From Prolixibacteraceae bacterium (GTDB taxonomy: Bacteria > Bacteroidota > Bacteroidia > Bacteroidales > Prolixibacteraceae): 64,000 nucleotides of DNA. Every line of letters begins with the position of its first letter. Within the stretch, counting starts at the first letter, position 1. Below the pieces are notes generated by a model. That model was not told where the DNA came from. It saw only the letters and a program-made list of their open reading frames with translations, and searched no databases. The position numbers and the translations under genes are program-made. The stretch lies in the NCBI GenBank assembly GCA_028282705.1, contig JANQHI010000006.1, forward strand, positions 1 through 64,000, written 5' to 3'. Below, in pieces: positions 34,573-44,042 of the stretch.

Positions 34573-35127
34573 ATGAATAAAAGAACAACTATTTTTTTTG
34601 TCATCATTCTTTTAACGAAAATTTCAATAAATGGATTATGCCAAAATAAGCCATCACTTAACCAAAGAAAATTTCAAATTGAAAATATGGTAATGGCTAC
34701 CACAACACAGGGCGGATTTTTCCCAATTTTCAATAATGAGTTCAGCCTTAGTTATCGTTTTATTGATTTCTTTTCTGCAGGCCTATTTTATGACTATTAC
34801 CATGACTCGCATGAGCTTGATAAAGGAAAACTTGTAAGTAATGAACATTTACCTGGAATTCGTGTAGGAATATCTCTAATATCATTAAAAAATTATTTTA
34901 CAAAGCACAATGTATGGCCAAGGTTTGGTATTCACATTGTGTCTTATTTAAGTTACAATACAGGAGGTATACATCTATCTTATACAGACAAAAAAGATCT
35001 GCAAAAATGGGTTAATTATTATAAATTAAATTTAACATATAACATAATCCAAACATTTTATTTATCAACCAGTGTTGGCCTGTTAAACACAAACAGGATT
35101 ATGCTTGGTGGAGGCATTAAATTCTAG
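34573..35127 (+). CDS. outer-membrane beta-barrel-like protein
   Basis: 184 residues with a signal peptide ending near GLCQ, then alternating strands with aromatic belts (FSLSYRFIDFFSAGLFYDYYHD, WPRFGIHIVSYLSYNTGGIHLSY) and a terminal phenylalanine (GGGIKF), as in outer-membrane barrels. Its stop is 3 bases before the first DUF4249 gene, so it is probably in that operon. Confidence 0.7.
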   Translation: MNKRTTIFFVIILLTKISINGLCQNKPSLNQRKFQIENMVMATTTQGGFFPIFNNEFSLSYRFIDFFSAGLFYDYYHDSHELDKGKLVSNEHLPGIRVGISLISLKNYFTKHNVWPRFGIHIVSYLSYNTGGIHLSYTDKKDLQKWVNYYKLNLTYNIIQTFYLSTSVGLLNTNRIMLGGGIKF

Positions 35128-35130
35128 GAT

Positions 35131-36036
35131 ATGAAATATAAAGCTTTAACCTCTCTATTTTTATACTTTTTAGGTTTAACCTCTTGCCTTAAAATTATAG
35201 AAGTTGATTTGCCTGAGCTGAAAAATAAACCTGTGGTTAATTGCCTCTTTACCAATAACATCCCTTTTAAAGTACATTTAAGTTTGCCAAAACCTCCTAC
35301 TGATACAGCATATACCAACATTGCAAATGCCATGGTGCAAATAAAAGATGAAAATGGCAAAGTAACCCAATTGCCTTACAATGAAGATGGCTTTTATAGT
35401 ACTACCTCCCTGTTGCCTGAACCAGGTGTTTTGTATACAATTTCTGTTAATATACCGGGATATCCTGCACTAATTGCCAGTGATAGTATTCCTAAAGGGA
35501 ATCCCAATATAGATTCCTATTTTACCAAGTCGCAATTTGGGTATCAGGAAGAAATGGAAGTTCCTTACTCTAGGTGCTGTATCAATTTTTCAGTTACAAA
35601 AAAAAACTACTACCTGGGCATTGATGATATTTATGGCGAAAATACCCAACCTTTAATTGATCTAGATGGGAGTCATCTATGGATATATGGTATATTTAGT
35701 GACCACCCTGCCCTTACTACTGAAGCTCCTGAATACTATTTTGAAGATTTTTTAATGTTCAAAAATAATTTGTACAATACCCAGGGATTTCAATTTTATT
35801 TTAACTTTTACTCCTATCCCGATTTTTTTAGGTTATTTAACTTATCCCCTACTTGCTTTAAGTATTTAAAAACCTGGCTTATCCATGATTATACCAAAGA
35901 GTATGATTTTTGGGAGGTTTATGAACCATTACCTATGTTTTCAAATATTGAAAATGGGCTAGGCATTTTTGCAGGCTATTCTTTTAAGCTTTATGAAATG
36001 TACCCTGACACAACAATCTTTATGAAAAATGACTAA
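35131..36036 (+). CDS. DUF4249 lipoprotein, receptor-associated (first cassette)
   Basis: 301 residues with a lipoprotein-type N-terminus (LGLTSCLKIIEVDLPE, cysteine near residue 19), followed by the DUF4249 pattern (KPVVNCLFTNNIPFKVHLSLPKP, ANAMVQIKDENGKVTQLPYNEDGFYST, PEPGVLYTISVNIPGYPALIASDSIP). DUF4249 proteins are typically encoded next to TonB-dependent receptors, probably as surface partners; the ligand is unknown. Its last 8 bases overlap the receptor gene, indicating translational coupling. Confidence 0.88.
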   Translation: MKYKALTSLFLYFLGLTSCLKIIEVDLPELKNKPVVNCLFTNNIPFKVHLSLPKPPTDTAYTNIANAMVQIKDENGKVTQLPYNEDGFYSTTSLLPEPGVLYTISVNIPGYPALIASDSIPKGNPNIDSYFTKSQFGYQEEMEVPYSRCCINFSVTKKNYYLGIDDIYGENTQPLIDLDGSHLWIYGIFSDHPALTTEAPEYYFEDFLMFKNNLYNTQGFQFYFNFYSYPDFFRLFNLSPTCFKYLKTWLIHDYTKEYDFWEVYEPLPMFSNIENGLGIFAGYSFKLYEMYPDTTIFMKND

Positions 36037-38389
36037 GTACCTGCTAATTACATTATTAATCTTTCAGGTATATTTTCCAGCTGCCCAGGAAAAATTTACC
36101 TTATGGGGTTTTGTAAAAGATAAAGAAACAGGAGAACCGCTCATTGGAGCTAATGTATGGTTGGCCAACACCAATATTGGTGTCTTTACAGATGTTCATG
36201 GGTTTTATAGCCTTGAAGTTTATAATACACAAAACATTGAGGTTAATGCAAGTTTTGTTGGTTATAAACTGCACCAAGAAAAAATTTCAGCACAAAAAAA
36301 TACCCAACATACTATTTTTCTAATTCCAGGCATGGGTATAGGTGAAGTTGAAGTAAAAGCCAATAACCCAATGAATAAAATTACTAAAGTTGGAGTAATG
36401 GAAATACCTGTTAAAATGGTTAAAAACCTGCCTATGTTTGGAGAGTATGATGTATTAAAGGCCATGCAACTATTGCCTGGGATACAAGGTGGTAGTGATG
36501 GCAGAAGTGGGCTTTATGTAAGAGGAGGAAGCCCTGACCAGAACCTTTTTATGCTTGATGGCACACCACTCTATTATGTAAACCACCTTGGAGGATTTGT
36601 GTCTGTTTTCCATCCTGATATTTTAAAGAATATCAAACTCTACAAAGGAGGCTTTCCTTCACGTTTTGGAGGAAGGCTTTCATCTATTATTGATTTGCGT
36701 TTAAAAGAAGGGAATAAAAAAAAACTGCATGGAAGTTATGGCGTAGGCATTGTTTCAGGAGATTTCACATTGGAAGGTCCCATTGTAAAAGACAGGACTT
36801 CCTTTATTGTTTCACTAAGAAGGGTTTGGGTAGATTTTTTGTTAAGGCCTTCTACTAAAATTGGGCTAAAATATGCCTCAATGGGATATAACTTTTATGA
36901 TATATATGGAAAAATAAGCCATGATATAAACAGTAAAAACAAGTTATACCTCAGTTTTTATGGAGGTGATGACAGACTGGGTTTTTTCTACAATAATAAA
37001 GGTGAAAAGATAAAAAATAACACCAAATATATTTGGGGAAATATACTTGCAACAAGTCGTTGGCACCATGTTTATTCGTCAAAAATATATAGTGATATAA
37101 CCCTCTTCTATACAAGGTACAGATATAAAAATAATACAAGATACAGGTCAAATAATTCTGAGGGGTATAACTTATATTCTACAGGGGTAAATGATTTGGG
37201 TTTTAAAACTGATTTTAGTTGGCATATTAAAAATAATCTTATCAGGTTTGGAGGAGGGATATCTTATAACTGGTTTAATCCCGGATTAATTAGATATAAG
37301 TCTATTGAAAACATTGAAACAAACAAAACAGTGATTGGTGTATCCAATAAAGACAATGCAACAAATACATTTGTTTATGCAGAATCTGATTATAACCCAA
37401 ACCCATGGCTGAAATTGAATATTGGGTTCAGGGCAACAAATTACCAGACCCAGGGCACCAACTTTTTCTCAGCAGAACCACGCATTTCGTTTAGCTTAAA
37501 TACCAATAAAATAGGGGTTTTAAAATTTGGGTATTCAGAAATGGTACAACCAGTACATATGTTAACCTATTCAGGAAGTGTTTTCCCTACAGACATATGG
37601 CTTCCTTCATCACCTGAAATTGCTCCTGCAAAATCTAAGCAACTTTCTGTTGGTTTTAGCAAAAAAATTAAAGAACAAGGCATTATAATTAGTCTTGAAG
37701 GCTATAATAAAAAGCTTAAAAACCTTATTGAGGTAAAAGGAGGTGTGCCCCTTGTTAATACCCAATCATGGGATGAAAATGTTGAGAAAGAAGGAATAGG
37801 CACATCCAAAGGTATAGAATTGTTTATAAAAAAAGAAACTGGGAAAAGTAAGGGATGGCTTAGTTATACCCTTTCAAAATCAGACAGGCAGTTTATGAAT
37901 ATCAACAATGGTATCCCATATGTTTTTAAATATGACAGGAAGCATGATATTTCTATTGTATTAAGCCATAGCATCTCTGAAAAAATTGATGTTTCAGCAA
38001 CTTGGCTTTATGGAAGTGGATACCCAACAACATTGCATCATGGTGTATACCAAACAATCATACCTCATGGATGGAGTTCAAGCACAATCAGCAATGAGCC
38101 TTTTGAGATGAGAGGAGAAGCTTATATATACCCAGGCAAAAATTGGTTAAAAATGCGTGATTACCATAAATTAGACATAGGTGTTAATTTGAGGAAAAAG
38201 AAGAAAAACAAAAAGGGAAATAATATACTCAGAACATGGACACTTGGGATTTATAATATCTATAACAGGCAAAACCCTGTATACTATTATTATGATTATA
38301 AAAACCAGCACAACAAAAGCCCCATTGTTATTTTCCAACAAAGTGGTTTTCCCTTCTTTCCTACCCTGAAATACTCAATTACATTTTAA
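36029..38389 (+). CDS. TonB-dependent receptor with carboxypeptidase-like N-terminal domain (first cassette)
   Basis: 786 residues. A signal peptide is followed by a carboxypeptidase regulatory-like domain (WGFVKDKETGEPLIGANVWLANTNIGVFTDVHGFYSL), the plug (LKAMQLLPGIQGGSDGRSGLYVRGGSPDQNLFMLDGTPLYYVNHLGGF…GGRLSSIIDL) and a barrel ending in a C-terminal phenylalanine (LKYSITF). It imports a ligand through the outer membrane using TonB. Paired with the DUF4249 gene it overlaps; related to the receptor at 41550. Confidence 0.94.
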   Translation: MTKYLLITLLIFQVYFPAAQEKFTLWGFVKDKETGEPLIGANVWLANTNIGVFTDVHGFYSLEVYNTQNIEVNASFVGYKLHQEKISAQKNTQHTIFLIPGMGIGEVEVKANNPMNKITKVGVMEIPVKMVKNLPMFGEYDVLKAMQLLPGIQGGSDGRSGLYVRGGSPDQNLFMLDGTPLYYVNHLGGFVSVFHPDILKNIKLYKGGFPSRFGGRLSSIIDLRLKEGNKKKLHGSYGVGIVSGDFTLEGPIVKDRTSFIVSLRRVWVDFLLRPSTKIGLKYASMGYNFYDIYGKISHDINSKNKLYLSFYGGDDRLGFFYNNKGEKIKNNTKYIWGNILATSRWHHVYSSKIYSDITLFYTRYRYKNNTRYRSNNSEGYNLYSTGVNDLGFKTDFSWHIKNNLIRFGGGISYNWFNPGLIRYKSIENIETNKTVIGVSNKDNATNTFVYAESDYNPNPWLKLNIGFRATNYQTQGTNFFSAEPRISFSLNTNKIGVLKFGYSEMVQPVHMLTYSGSVFPTDIWLPSSPEIAPAKSKQLSVGFSKKIKEQGIIISLEGYNKKLKNLIEVKGGVPLVNTQSWDENVEKEGIGTSKGIELFIKKETGKSKGWLSYTLSKSDRQFMNINNGIPYVFKYDRKHDISIVLSHSISEKIDVSATWLYGSGYPTTLHHGVYQTIIPHGWSSSTISNEPFEMRGEAYIYPGKNWLKMRDYHKLDIGVNLRKKKKNKKGNNILRTWTLGIYNIYNRQNPVYYYYDYKNQHNKSPIVIFQQSGFPFFPTLKYSITF

Positions 38390-38498
38390 TTTTAATTCAC
38401 ATTAATTAAATTTTTCTAAGTATTTATCCCAGCCATATTTTTTAATTTTAAGCCTTTAAATAAACAGTAATCCCAATTTAACCATATTGTTATTTACC

Positions 38499-39206
38499 AT
38501 GAAAACAAAAACTCAAACATTCTTCATTTTCTTTTTCTTATGCGTTAGTTTACACCAAAGCAATGCACAAAAAAAACTAGATATAGGTTTTACTGGCGGC
38601 ATTAACAGGTATTACCCTGAAGCTGATTTTGTTGTCAAAAATCATAACAACTCTTTAAGCAATGGGCTTGGTTGGTCTGCAGGCATGTTCATTGAAAAAC
38701 ATTGGATGCTAAAATTGCACCCTGTACTAGAGTTTAGCTTTACCAGTCTGGGAAGTGATTTATACCTCCAACATAATATAATAGGACAACCTGGAAATCC
38801 TCAGGATAGGGAATACATCATTAAAGATTTAAAGAATGAAAAATTTAATTACTTCTCCTTATCAGCAGGCTTTAAATATTATGTAGGGGATAGGTGGTTC
38901 ATTTATCCGGGTTTTGAAGTTGCCAGGTCATGTAAAAAACAGGATAAATTTGAAGATATTGAGAAATATTTTGATGATTGGCGAGTTACCAACCCATTTA
39001 TTTTAACTGATGAACATACAAACCAATATGTATCTTATGCCAAAATTGGTATTGGGATCGACCTAAATAAAATAAAACTCCTCCTGGAATATGCTCATGG
39101 GCTTAATGATCAACTGGAGTTTTATGATTATGAAGCCCCCTTAGGATTTGCCCGAAAAAACAGTTACATGCAATTCAAAATCCAGGTTCCTGTTTGGAGT
39201 AAATAA
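38499..39206 (+). CDS. outer-membrane beta-barrel protein, paralogue 1 of 3
   Basis: 235 residues from the ATG at 38499, with a signal peptide ending near SNAQ. Shared family stretches: GFTGGINRYYPEADF, NNSLSNGLGWSAGMFIEKHW, FKYYVGDRWFIYPGFEVARS and GIDLNKIKLLLEYAHGLNDQL. The strand pattern fits a small outer-membrane barrel. The next two genes are its paralogues; function unknown. Confidence 0.75.
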   Translation: MKTKTQTFFIFFFLCVSLHQSNAQKKLDIGFTGGINRYYPEADFVVKNHNNSLSNGLGWSAGMFIEKHWMLKLHPVLEFSFTSLGSDLYLQHNIIGQPGNPQDREYIIKDLKNEKFNYFSLSAGFKYYVGDRWFIYPGFEVARSCKKQDKFEDIEKYFDDWRVTNPFILTDEHTNQYVSYAKIGIGIDLNKIKLLLEYAHGLNDQLEFYDYEAPLGFARKNSYMQFKIQVPVWSK

Positions 39207-39245
39207 TCATGCCGAAAACAAATCTATGTCTCGACTATACAAAAC

Positions 39246-39878
39246 ATGAAAACTAAGATTAAAATAATCATCCTTTTATTTTTAATTGTAACCTGTACAA
39301 TAAATATTAGTGCTCAAAGAAAATATGAGTTTGGACTAACTACTGGAGCAGTCAGATTTTACCCAGAAGTACAACATTTAGGGTCAAGTCCTAACAACTC
39401 CATGGAAAATGGGCTTGGATGGTCAGCAGGAGTATATATACAGGACAACTGGAAACCAAGGCTCTCTCAAATAGTTGAACTTAATTATTATTCCATGCAC
39501 AGTGACATTTATCTTGAGAAGTTTCCAACAGGTCCCCATGGTGGACAAACCAAGCCTATCGTAGGTGATTTTAAGAATACTTCTTTTAGCACACTATCAC
39601 TTTCTGCAGGTGTTAAATATTTTCTCAGAAAAAGTTTATTTGTTTATCCATCATTTGAAATTGCAAGGTCACTAAATAAAAAAATTGATATAAATAAGAC
39701 TTCCTATAATGCTACACTGGGAGTTGGTATTGACCTGAAGAAAATAAGTGTCTTATTGGAATATGCTTATGGTTTAAAGTACCAAAGGTTGGTTTATGAT
39801 CCTGCAGTTCCGTTTGCTTCTACACATAGGAATAAGTACCTACAATTAAAAGTACAAGTCCCAATCATAAATATGTAG
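39246..39878 (+). CDS. outer-membrane beta-barrel protein, paralogue 2 of 3 (shorter)
   Basis: 210 residues with signal peptide. It shares GLTTGAVRFYPE, NNSMENGLGWSAGVYIQDNW, KYFLRKSLFVYPSFEIARS and GVGIDLKKISVLLEYAYGL with its neighbours but lacks about 30 residues that they carry after the IARS motif (the DxW segment of paralogues 1 and 3). The loss is in one surface-loop-like region. Confidence 0.75.
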   Translation: MKTKIKIIILLFLIVTCTINISAQRKYEFGLTTGAVRFYPEVQHLGSSPNNSMENGLGWSAGVYIQDNWKPRLSQIVELNYYSMHSDIYLEKFPTGPHGGQTKPIVGDFKNTSFSTLSLSAGVKYFLRKSLFVYPSFEIARSLNKKIDINKTSYNATLGVGIDLKKISVLLEYAYGLKYQRLVYDPAVPFASTHRNKYLQLKVQVPIINM

Positions 39879-39903
39879 TTCATTTAAGATTAAAACCAAA
39901 ACA

Positions 39904-40632
39904 ATGACCTTTAAAAGCATGATAACATTTAAACAAACAATCATTTTAGTATTCTTCCTGTTTATTGCTATCCCATCAGTTTATGCACAAAAAAAATTAA
40001 ATATTGGTATCACTACTGGTGCAATCAGATTTTATCCAGAAGCTTCCTTTTTCCATGGTACATACAACAATTCATTGGAAAATGGTTTTGGCTGGTCAGC
40101 AGGTATTTTCTTTGAGTATCATTGGAAAACAAAAATCCATCCAATAGTTGAATTGAATTATTATAACCTGACCAGTGACCTATACCTTCATGAAACTGTT
40201 TTTTCTTTCACTGAGGATCCTCCAACCAGAAAGGATGTAATAAAAGACTTAGAAGGTGAAGCCTTTAATTATTTGTCTTTGTCATTTGGTTTTAAGTACT
40301 ATTTCGGGGAAAAATTGTATGTATATCCAGGTTTTGAGGTTGCAAGGTCATTTGACAAACCTGTTTCTTTTGACAAACTTAAAGGTTATTTTGGTGACTG
40401 GATGATTACCCAAAAGGCCATAGATATCTTAAAAGAAGAATACACCAAAAGGATTATTTCAAATGCTAAACTTGGGATTGGGCTAAATTTAAATAAACTT
40501 GACCTAATTTTGGAGTATTCCTATGGATTAAATAAACAATTAGATTTTTATGATTTTGAAATCCCCATGGGCTTTGCAAAAAGAAATAACTACCTGCAAT
40601 TAAAAGCCCAAATCCCAATACTGAAAAAATAA
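39904..40632 (+). CDS. outer-membrane beta-barrel protein, paralogue 3 of 3
   Basis: 242 residues with a signal peptide ending near VYAQ (an internal ATG at 39919 is an alternative start). It carries GITTGAIRFYPEASF, NNSLENGFGWSAGIFFEYHW, FKYYFGEKLYVYPGFEVARS and GIGLNLNKLDLILEYSYGLNKQL. It is closer to paralogue 1 in length and includes the segment missing from paralogue 2. It ends 23 bases before the second DUF4249 gene. Confidence 0.75.
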   Translation: MTFKSMITFKQTIILVFFLFIAIPSVYAQKKLNIGITTGAIRFYPEASFFHGTYNNSLENGFGWSAGIFFEYHWKTKIHPIVELNYYNLTSDLYLHETVFSFTEDPPTRKDVIKDLEGEAFNYLSLSFGFKYYFGEKLYVYPGFEVARSFDKPVSFDKLKGYFGDWMITQKAIDILKEEYTKRIISNAKLGIGLNLNKLDLILEYSYGLNKQLDFYDFEIPMGFAKRNNYLQLKAQIPILKK

Positions 40633-40655
40633 CAAAGCCATATAAAGCCAAAACA

Positions 40656-41543
40656 ATGTCCTTGAGAATAGCCATAAAAACCATGAGCATTTTAACTTTC
40701 ATCCTAATAAATGGATGTATTGAAGATGTACAGTTAAACCTTAAAGATGAAGAGCCAGAAATTGTATTAAACTGTATTTTAAACACTGGTCAGGATACAG
40801 TAACAGCATGGTTAAGTAAATCACAACTAATCTCTGAGAACAAACCCTTTGTTGCTATCAAAGATGCTGAAATATCCCTCCGAGAAGATGGTGTAACCAT
40901 TGGAGAATTTATTTGGCAGGATAGTAGTGCTTATATCCTCCCCATAAAACCAGAGCCAGGGAAAAAGTATAAAATTGAAGCAAAAGTGGGAGGAAAAACT
41001 GTGTGGGCTGAAACCAATATTCCTGATCCAGTTTTTGCCACTATTCAAATTGCAAAATACAATTTTGTTGGAAAAAATTATATGGTCAGCTTAACAGATG
41101 ACCCAAATACAACTAATTACTATTGGATTTCAGCCTATGGGAGAGAAGGCAGGGAAGAAGACCAACAATACAACATTGCTTTTGCTATCTTTTCAAATTT
41201 TTTATATGCTGATGATTTTAACCAAAGGGTATCTGAATATGGAGGATATAATTTTGAATATGAATATTACTTAAGGTTTACTGATAAAGAAATCCAAAAT
41301 AAACCTGTTGATGTGGTTTTTGTACCTGCAGGAATTAACCTTCCTCATCAGGTTTTCTTATTAAGTACTGATGTACATCTTGATAAATATATGAAGTCAA
41401 GTATCCTATTGGAGCAAATGGATATATTTGTAACAGAATCACCAAATACATATTCACCCTTTCCTGTTTATTCAAATATTTATGGAGGCACTGGTATTTT
41501 TGGCTCAATGAATAGTATATCCAAAACATTCTCAAAAAAGTAG
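40656..41543 (+). CDS. DUF4249 lipoprotein, receptor-associated (second cassette)
   Basis: 295 residues; the lipobox is LINGC near residue 21. It follows the DUF4249 layout (PEIVLNCILNTGQDTVTAWLSKSQ, VAIKDAEISLREDGVTIGEF, KPEPGKKYKIEAKVGGKTVWAETNIP) and is clearly related to the protein at 35131. It lies 6 bases before the second receptor gene. Confidence 0.88.
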   Translation: MSLRIAIKTMSILTFILINGCIEDVQLNLKDEEPEIVLNCILNTGQDTVTAWLSKSQLISENKPFVAIKDAEISLREDGVTIGEFIWQDSSAYILPIKPEPGKKYKIEAKVGGKTVWAETNIPDPVFATIQIAKYNFVGKNYMVSLTDDPNTTNYYWISAYGREGREEDQQYNIAFAIFSNFLYADDFNQRVSEYGGYNFEYEYYLRFTDKEIQNKPVDVVFVPAGINLPHQVFLLSTDVHLDKYMKSSILLEQMDIFVTESPNTYSPFPVYSNIYGGTGIFGSMNSISKTFSKK

Positions 41544-41549
41544 GAAGCA

Positions 41550-43907
41550 ATGAAAAAGTTAAAACAAATACTGCTTCTTACTTTAATCACTTTAATTATC
41601 TCTGGAACCTGTTTAGCCCAAAACAAGGTAATAGTAAGTGGTTATATAAATGATGGTGAAACAGGAGAAAGGTTGGCAGGTGCTACCATATATTCTGCTA
41701 TAGAACAAAAAGGTGCCAGTTGTAATAATTATGGTTTTTTTAGTTTAATACTTCCTGCCAAATCAACAGAGCTTATTGCCAGATTTGTAGGTTATGAAGC
41801 AAAATCCATAACTATCAATATTGAAAAGGATACTATTATAAATATCTACTTATTTGCAAACAATGTTATAGGTGAAGTGGAAGTTAAAGCTTCTGCTAAA
41901 GAAGATTTTTTATTATCACCTACCATGAGTATGCATCAAATAAGTGCTAAAGATATAGGGAAAATACCTGCTGCACTTGGCGAACCAGATGTTTTAAAAG
42001 CCATCCAACTGTTACCAGGGGTATTTTTTGCACAAGAAGGAAACACCGGGTTCAGTGTAAGGGGAGGTAATCCTGACCAAACCTTGATATTGCTGGATGG
42101 TGTGCCAGTATACAATGTAAACCACTTGTGGGGCTTTATGTCTTTGTTTAATAATGATGCAATAAAAGGGGCTAAATTGTATAAAGGAGGGCTGCCTGCA
42201 CGTTTTGGTGGAAGGTTAAGTTCTGTCCTGGATATCAGTATGAAAGAAGGCAACATAAAAAAGAAGTCAGGTACTTTTTCTATTAGCCCAATAGCAGCCA
42301 GGTACACTTTTGAGAGCCCTATTGTAAAAGACAAAGCTTCATTTATGCTTTCTGCCAGAAGGACATGGTTAGATGCTTTGTTACAAGGCTACCAAAGGCT
42401 GGAAGGACAAAATGACTCTGAAGGGGCTCAACTAACCACCTATGGATTCTGGGATATTAATGCAAAAGCCAATTGGATTATAAACCAAAACAACAGGCTG
42501 TACTTAAGCTTCTATACCGGAAAGGATGCTTTTATCCATGAAGACAAGGAGGGAAACTTTAATGACTACTTAAAGTTTAGCTATAATTGGCAAAATTTAA
42601 CCAGTGTGTTAAGATGGAACCATGCCTTTAACCCATCTTTATTTGCAAACTTTTCATTCTATAACAGCCAGTTTAAGCAAGAATACAGCACTAAATTTGA
42701 AAATAATGGTAAAAACTCTTTCATAGGATATAATAAACTGAATGACATTTCTGCAAAAGGGGACTTTGATTGGTATCCTTCTTTTGCAAAAAACATGAAG
42801 TTTGGTTATAAATTGTCCCTGCAGAAGTTTAGCCCTGAAATTATTTCTATAAAAGATGATAGCACTTCCATTGAGCTAAATAAAGATATATTTACTGAGA
42901 ATTTAATTGCTAATGTTTATGCTGAAGGGGAATTTGATTTTTCAGAAAAGTTGACAGCTAATATTGGGGCAAGGATAGGTTTCTTTTCTGCAAACAAAAG
43001 AAAATATTTTAGTTTTCAGCCCAGGGTATCCATGAGGTATTTAATTTCAAATGATTTATCAGGGAAAATATCTTACTCCAGGATGAAACAATATTTGCAT
43101 CAATTGCAAAACACGACATTAGGCATCCCCACAGAACTATGGGTTTCATCCACGAAAAATATTAAGCCAGGCACTTCTAATTTATACTCAGCAGGGTTAT
43201 TTTATCAGCCCTCAGGAAAAATCCAATTTTCAACAGAAATCTATTATTCCTCTTTACAAAACCTTATAAAATACAAACAGGGCATTGAAGCATTAAAAGA
43301 AAGAGGTGAAAGTTGGGAGGATTATATAACTTCTGGTAATGGGAAAACCTGTGGGATAGAATTTATGGCTGAAAAAAAATCAGGGATATTTACTGGGTGG
43401 ATTTCCTATACTTTATCAAGAAGTACTCGCCAATTTGATGAAATTAATTTTGGGAATACTTTTCCTTATGCTTATGACAGAAGGCATCAGCTTTCAGTAT
43501 ATACAAATCTATTTTTGGGGACAAAAAGTAAAAAAGGAAGAAAAATAAATACTACACTATCAACAACTTTTAATTTTGCATCAGGGAATAATATTACCCT
43601 TGCAACACAAGAGTATCAGGCAATTCCACTACCCTTTATGGAAGGGTCAAGATATAGTGCAAAATGGTTTAGCAAAAGAAGTTTAATTAACCAGGAAAAT
43701 AATTTTCGGATGCCAAACTTTCACAACCTAAGCATATCTTATAATATTGAAAGAAAATTAAATGGGAAATCCTCTATCTGGAATTTTTCTATCTACAATG
43801 TTTATAATAGGAGAAACCCTTGGTACTATTACAAAAAAAGCAACCAAATCAAACAGGTTAGCATATTTCCCATTATGCCCTCTATTTCATTTACTTACAA
43901 ATGGTAA
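41550..43907 (+). CDS. TonB-dependent receptor with carboxypeptidase-like N-terminal domain (second cassette)
   Basis: 785 residues, the same architecture and almost the same length as the receptor at 36029: signal peptide, regulatory-like domain (VSGYINDGETGERLAGATIYS), plug (LKAIQLLPGVFFAQEGNTGFSVRGGNPDQTLILLDGVPVYNVNHLWGF, GGRLSSVLDISMKEGN) and barrel (end SISFTYKW). The two receptors look like an ancient duplication now specialised. Ligand unknown. Confidence 0.94.
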   Translation: MKKLKQILLLTLITLIISGTCLAQNKVIVSGYINDGETGERLAGATIYSAIEQKGASCNNYGFFSLILPAKSTELIARFVGYEAKSITINIEKDTIINIYLFANNVIGEVEVKASAKEDFLLSPTMSMHQISAKDIGKIPAALGEPDVLKAIQLLPGVFFAQEGNTGFSVRGGNPDQTLILLDGVPVYNVNHLWGFMSLFNNDAIKGAKLYKGGLPARFGGRLSSVLDISMKEGNIKKKSGTFSISPIAARYTFESPIVKDKASFMLSARRTWLDALLQGYQRLEGQNDSEGAQLTTYGFWDINAKANWIINQNNRLYLSFYTGKDAFIHEDKEGNFNDYLKFSYNWQNLTSVLRWNHAFNPSLFANFSFYNSQFKQEYSTKFENNGKNSFIGYNKLNDISAKGDFDWYPSFAKNMKFGYKLSLQKFSPEIISIKDDSTSIELNKDIFTENLIANVYAEGEFDFSEKLTANIGARIGFFSANKRKYFSFQPRVSMRYLISNDLSGKISYSRMKQYLHQLQNTTLGIPTELWVSSTKNIKPGTSNLYSAGLFYQPSGKIQFSTEIYYSSLQNLIKYKQGIEALKERGESWEDYITSGNGKTCGIEFMAEKKSGIFTGWISYTLSRSTRQFDEINFGNTFPYAYDRRHQLSVYTNLFLGTKSKKGRKINTTLSTTFNFASGNNITLATQEYQAIPLPFMEGSRYSAKWFSKRSLINQENNFRMPNFHNLSISYNIERKLNGKSSIWNFSIYNVYNRRNPWYYYKKSNQIKQVSIFPIMPSISFTYKW

Positions 43908-44042
43908 AAAAATAGCCCTGGATATAATATTTGGAAAGAAAGTATATTACTTAACCAAGAAATAACCTTTTGATTCTGAATAATTACAGGCACTAAAAAT
44001 ATATGAGAATTTTTGCGACCTTTGCCCAATAAATTGAAGCAA

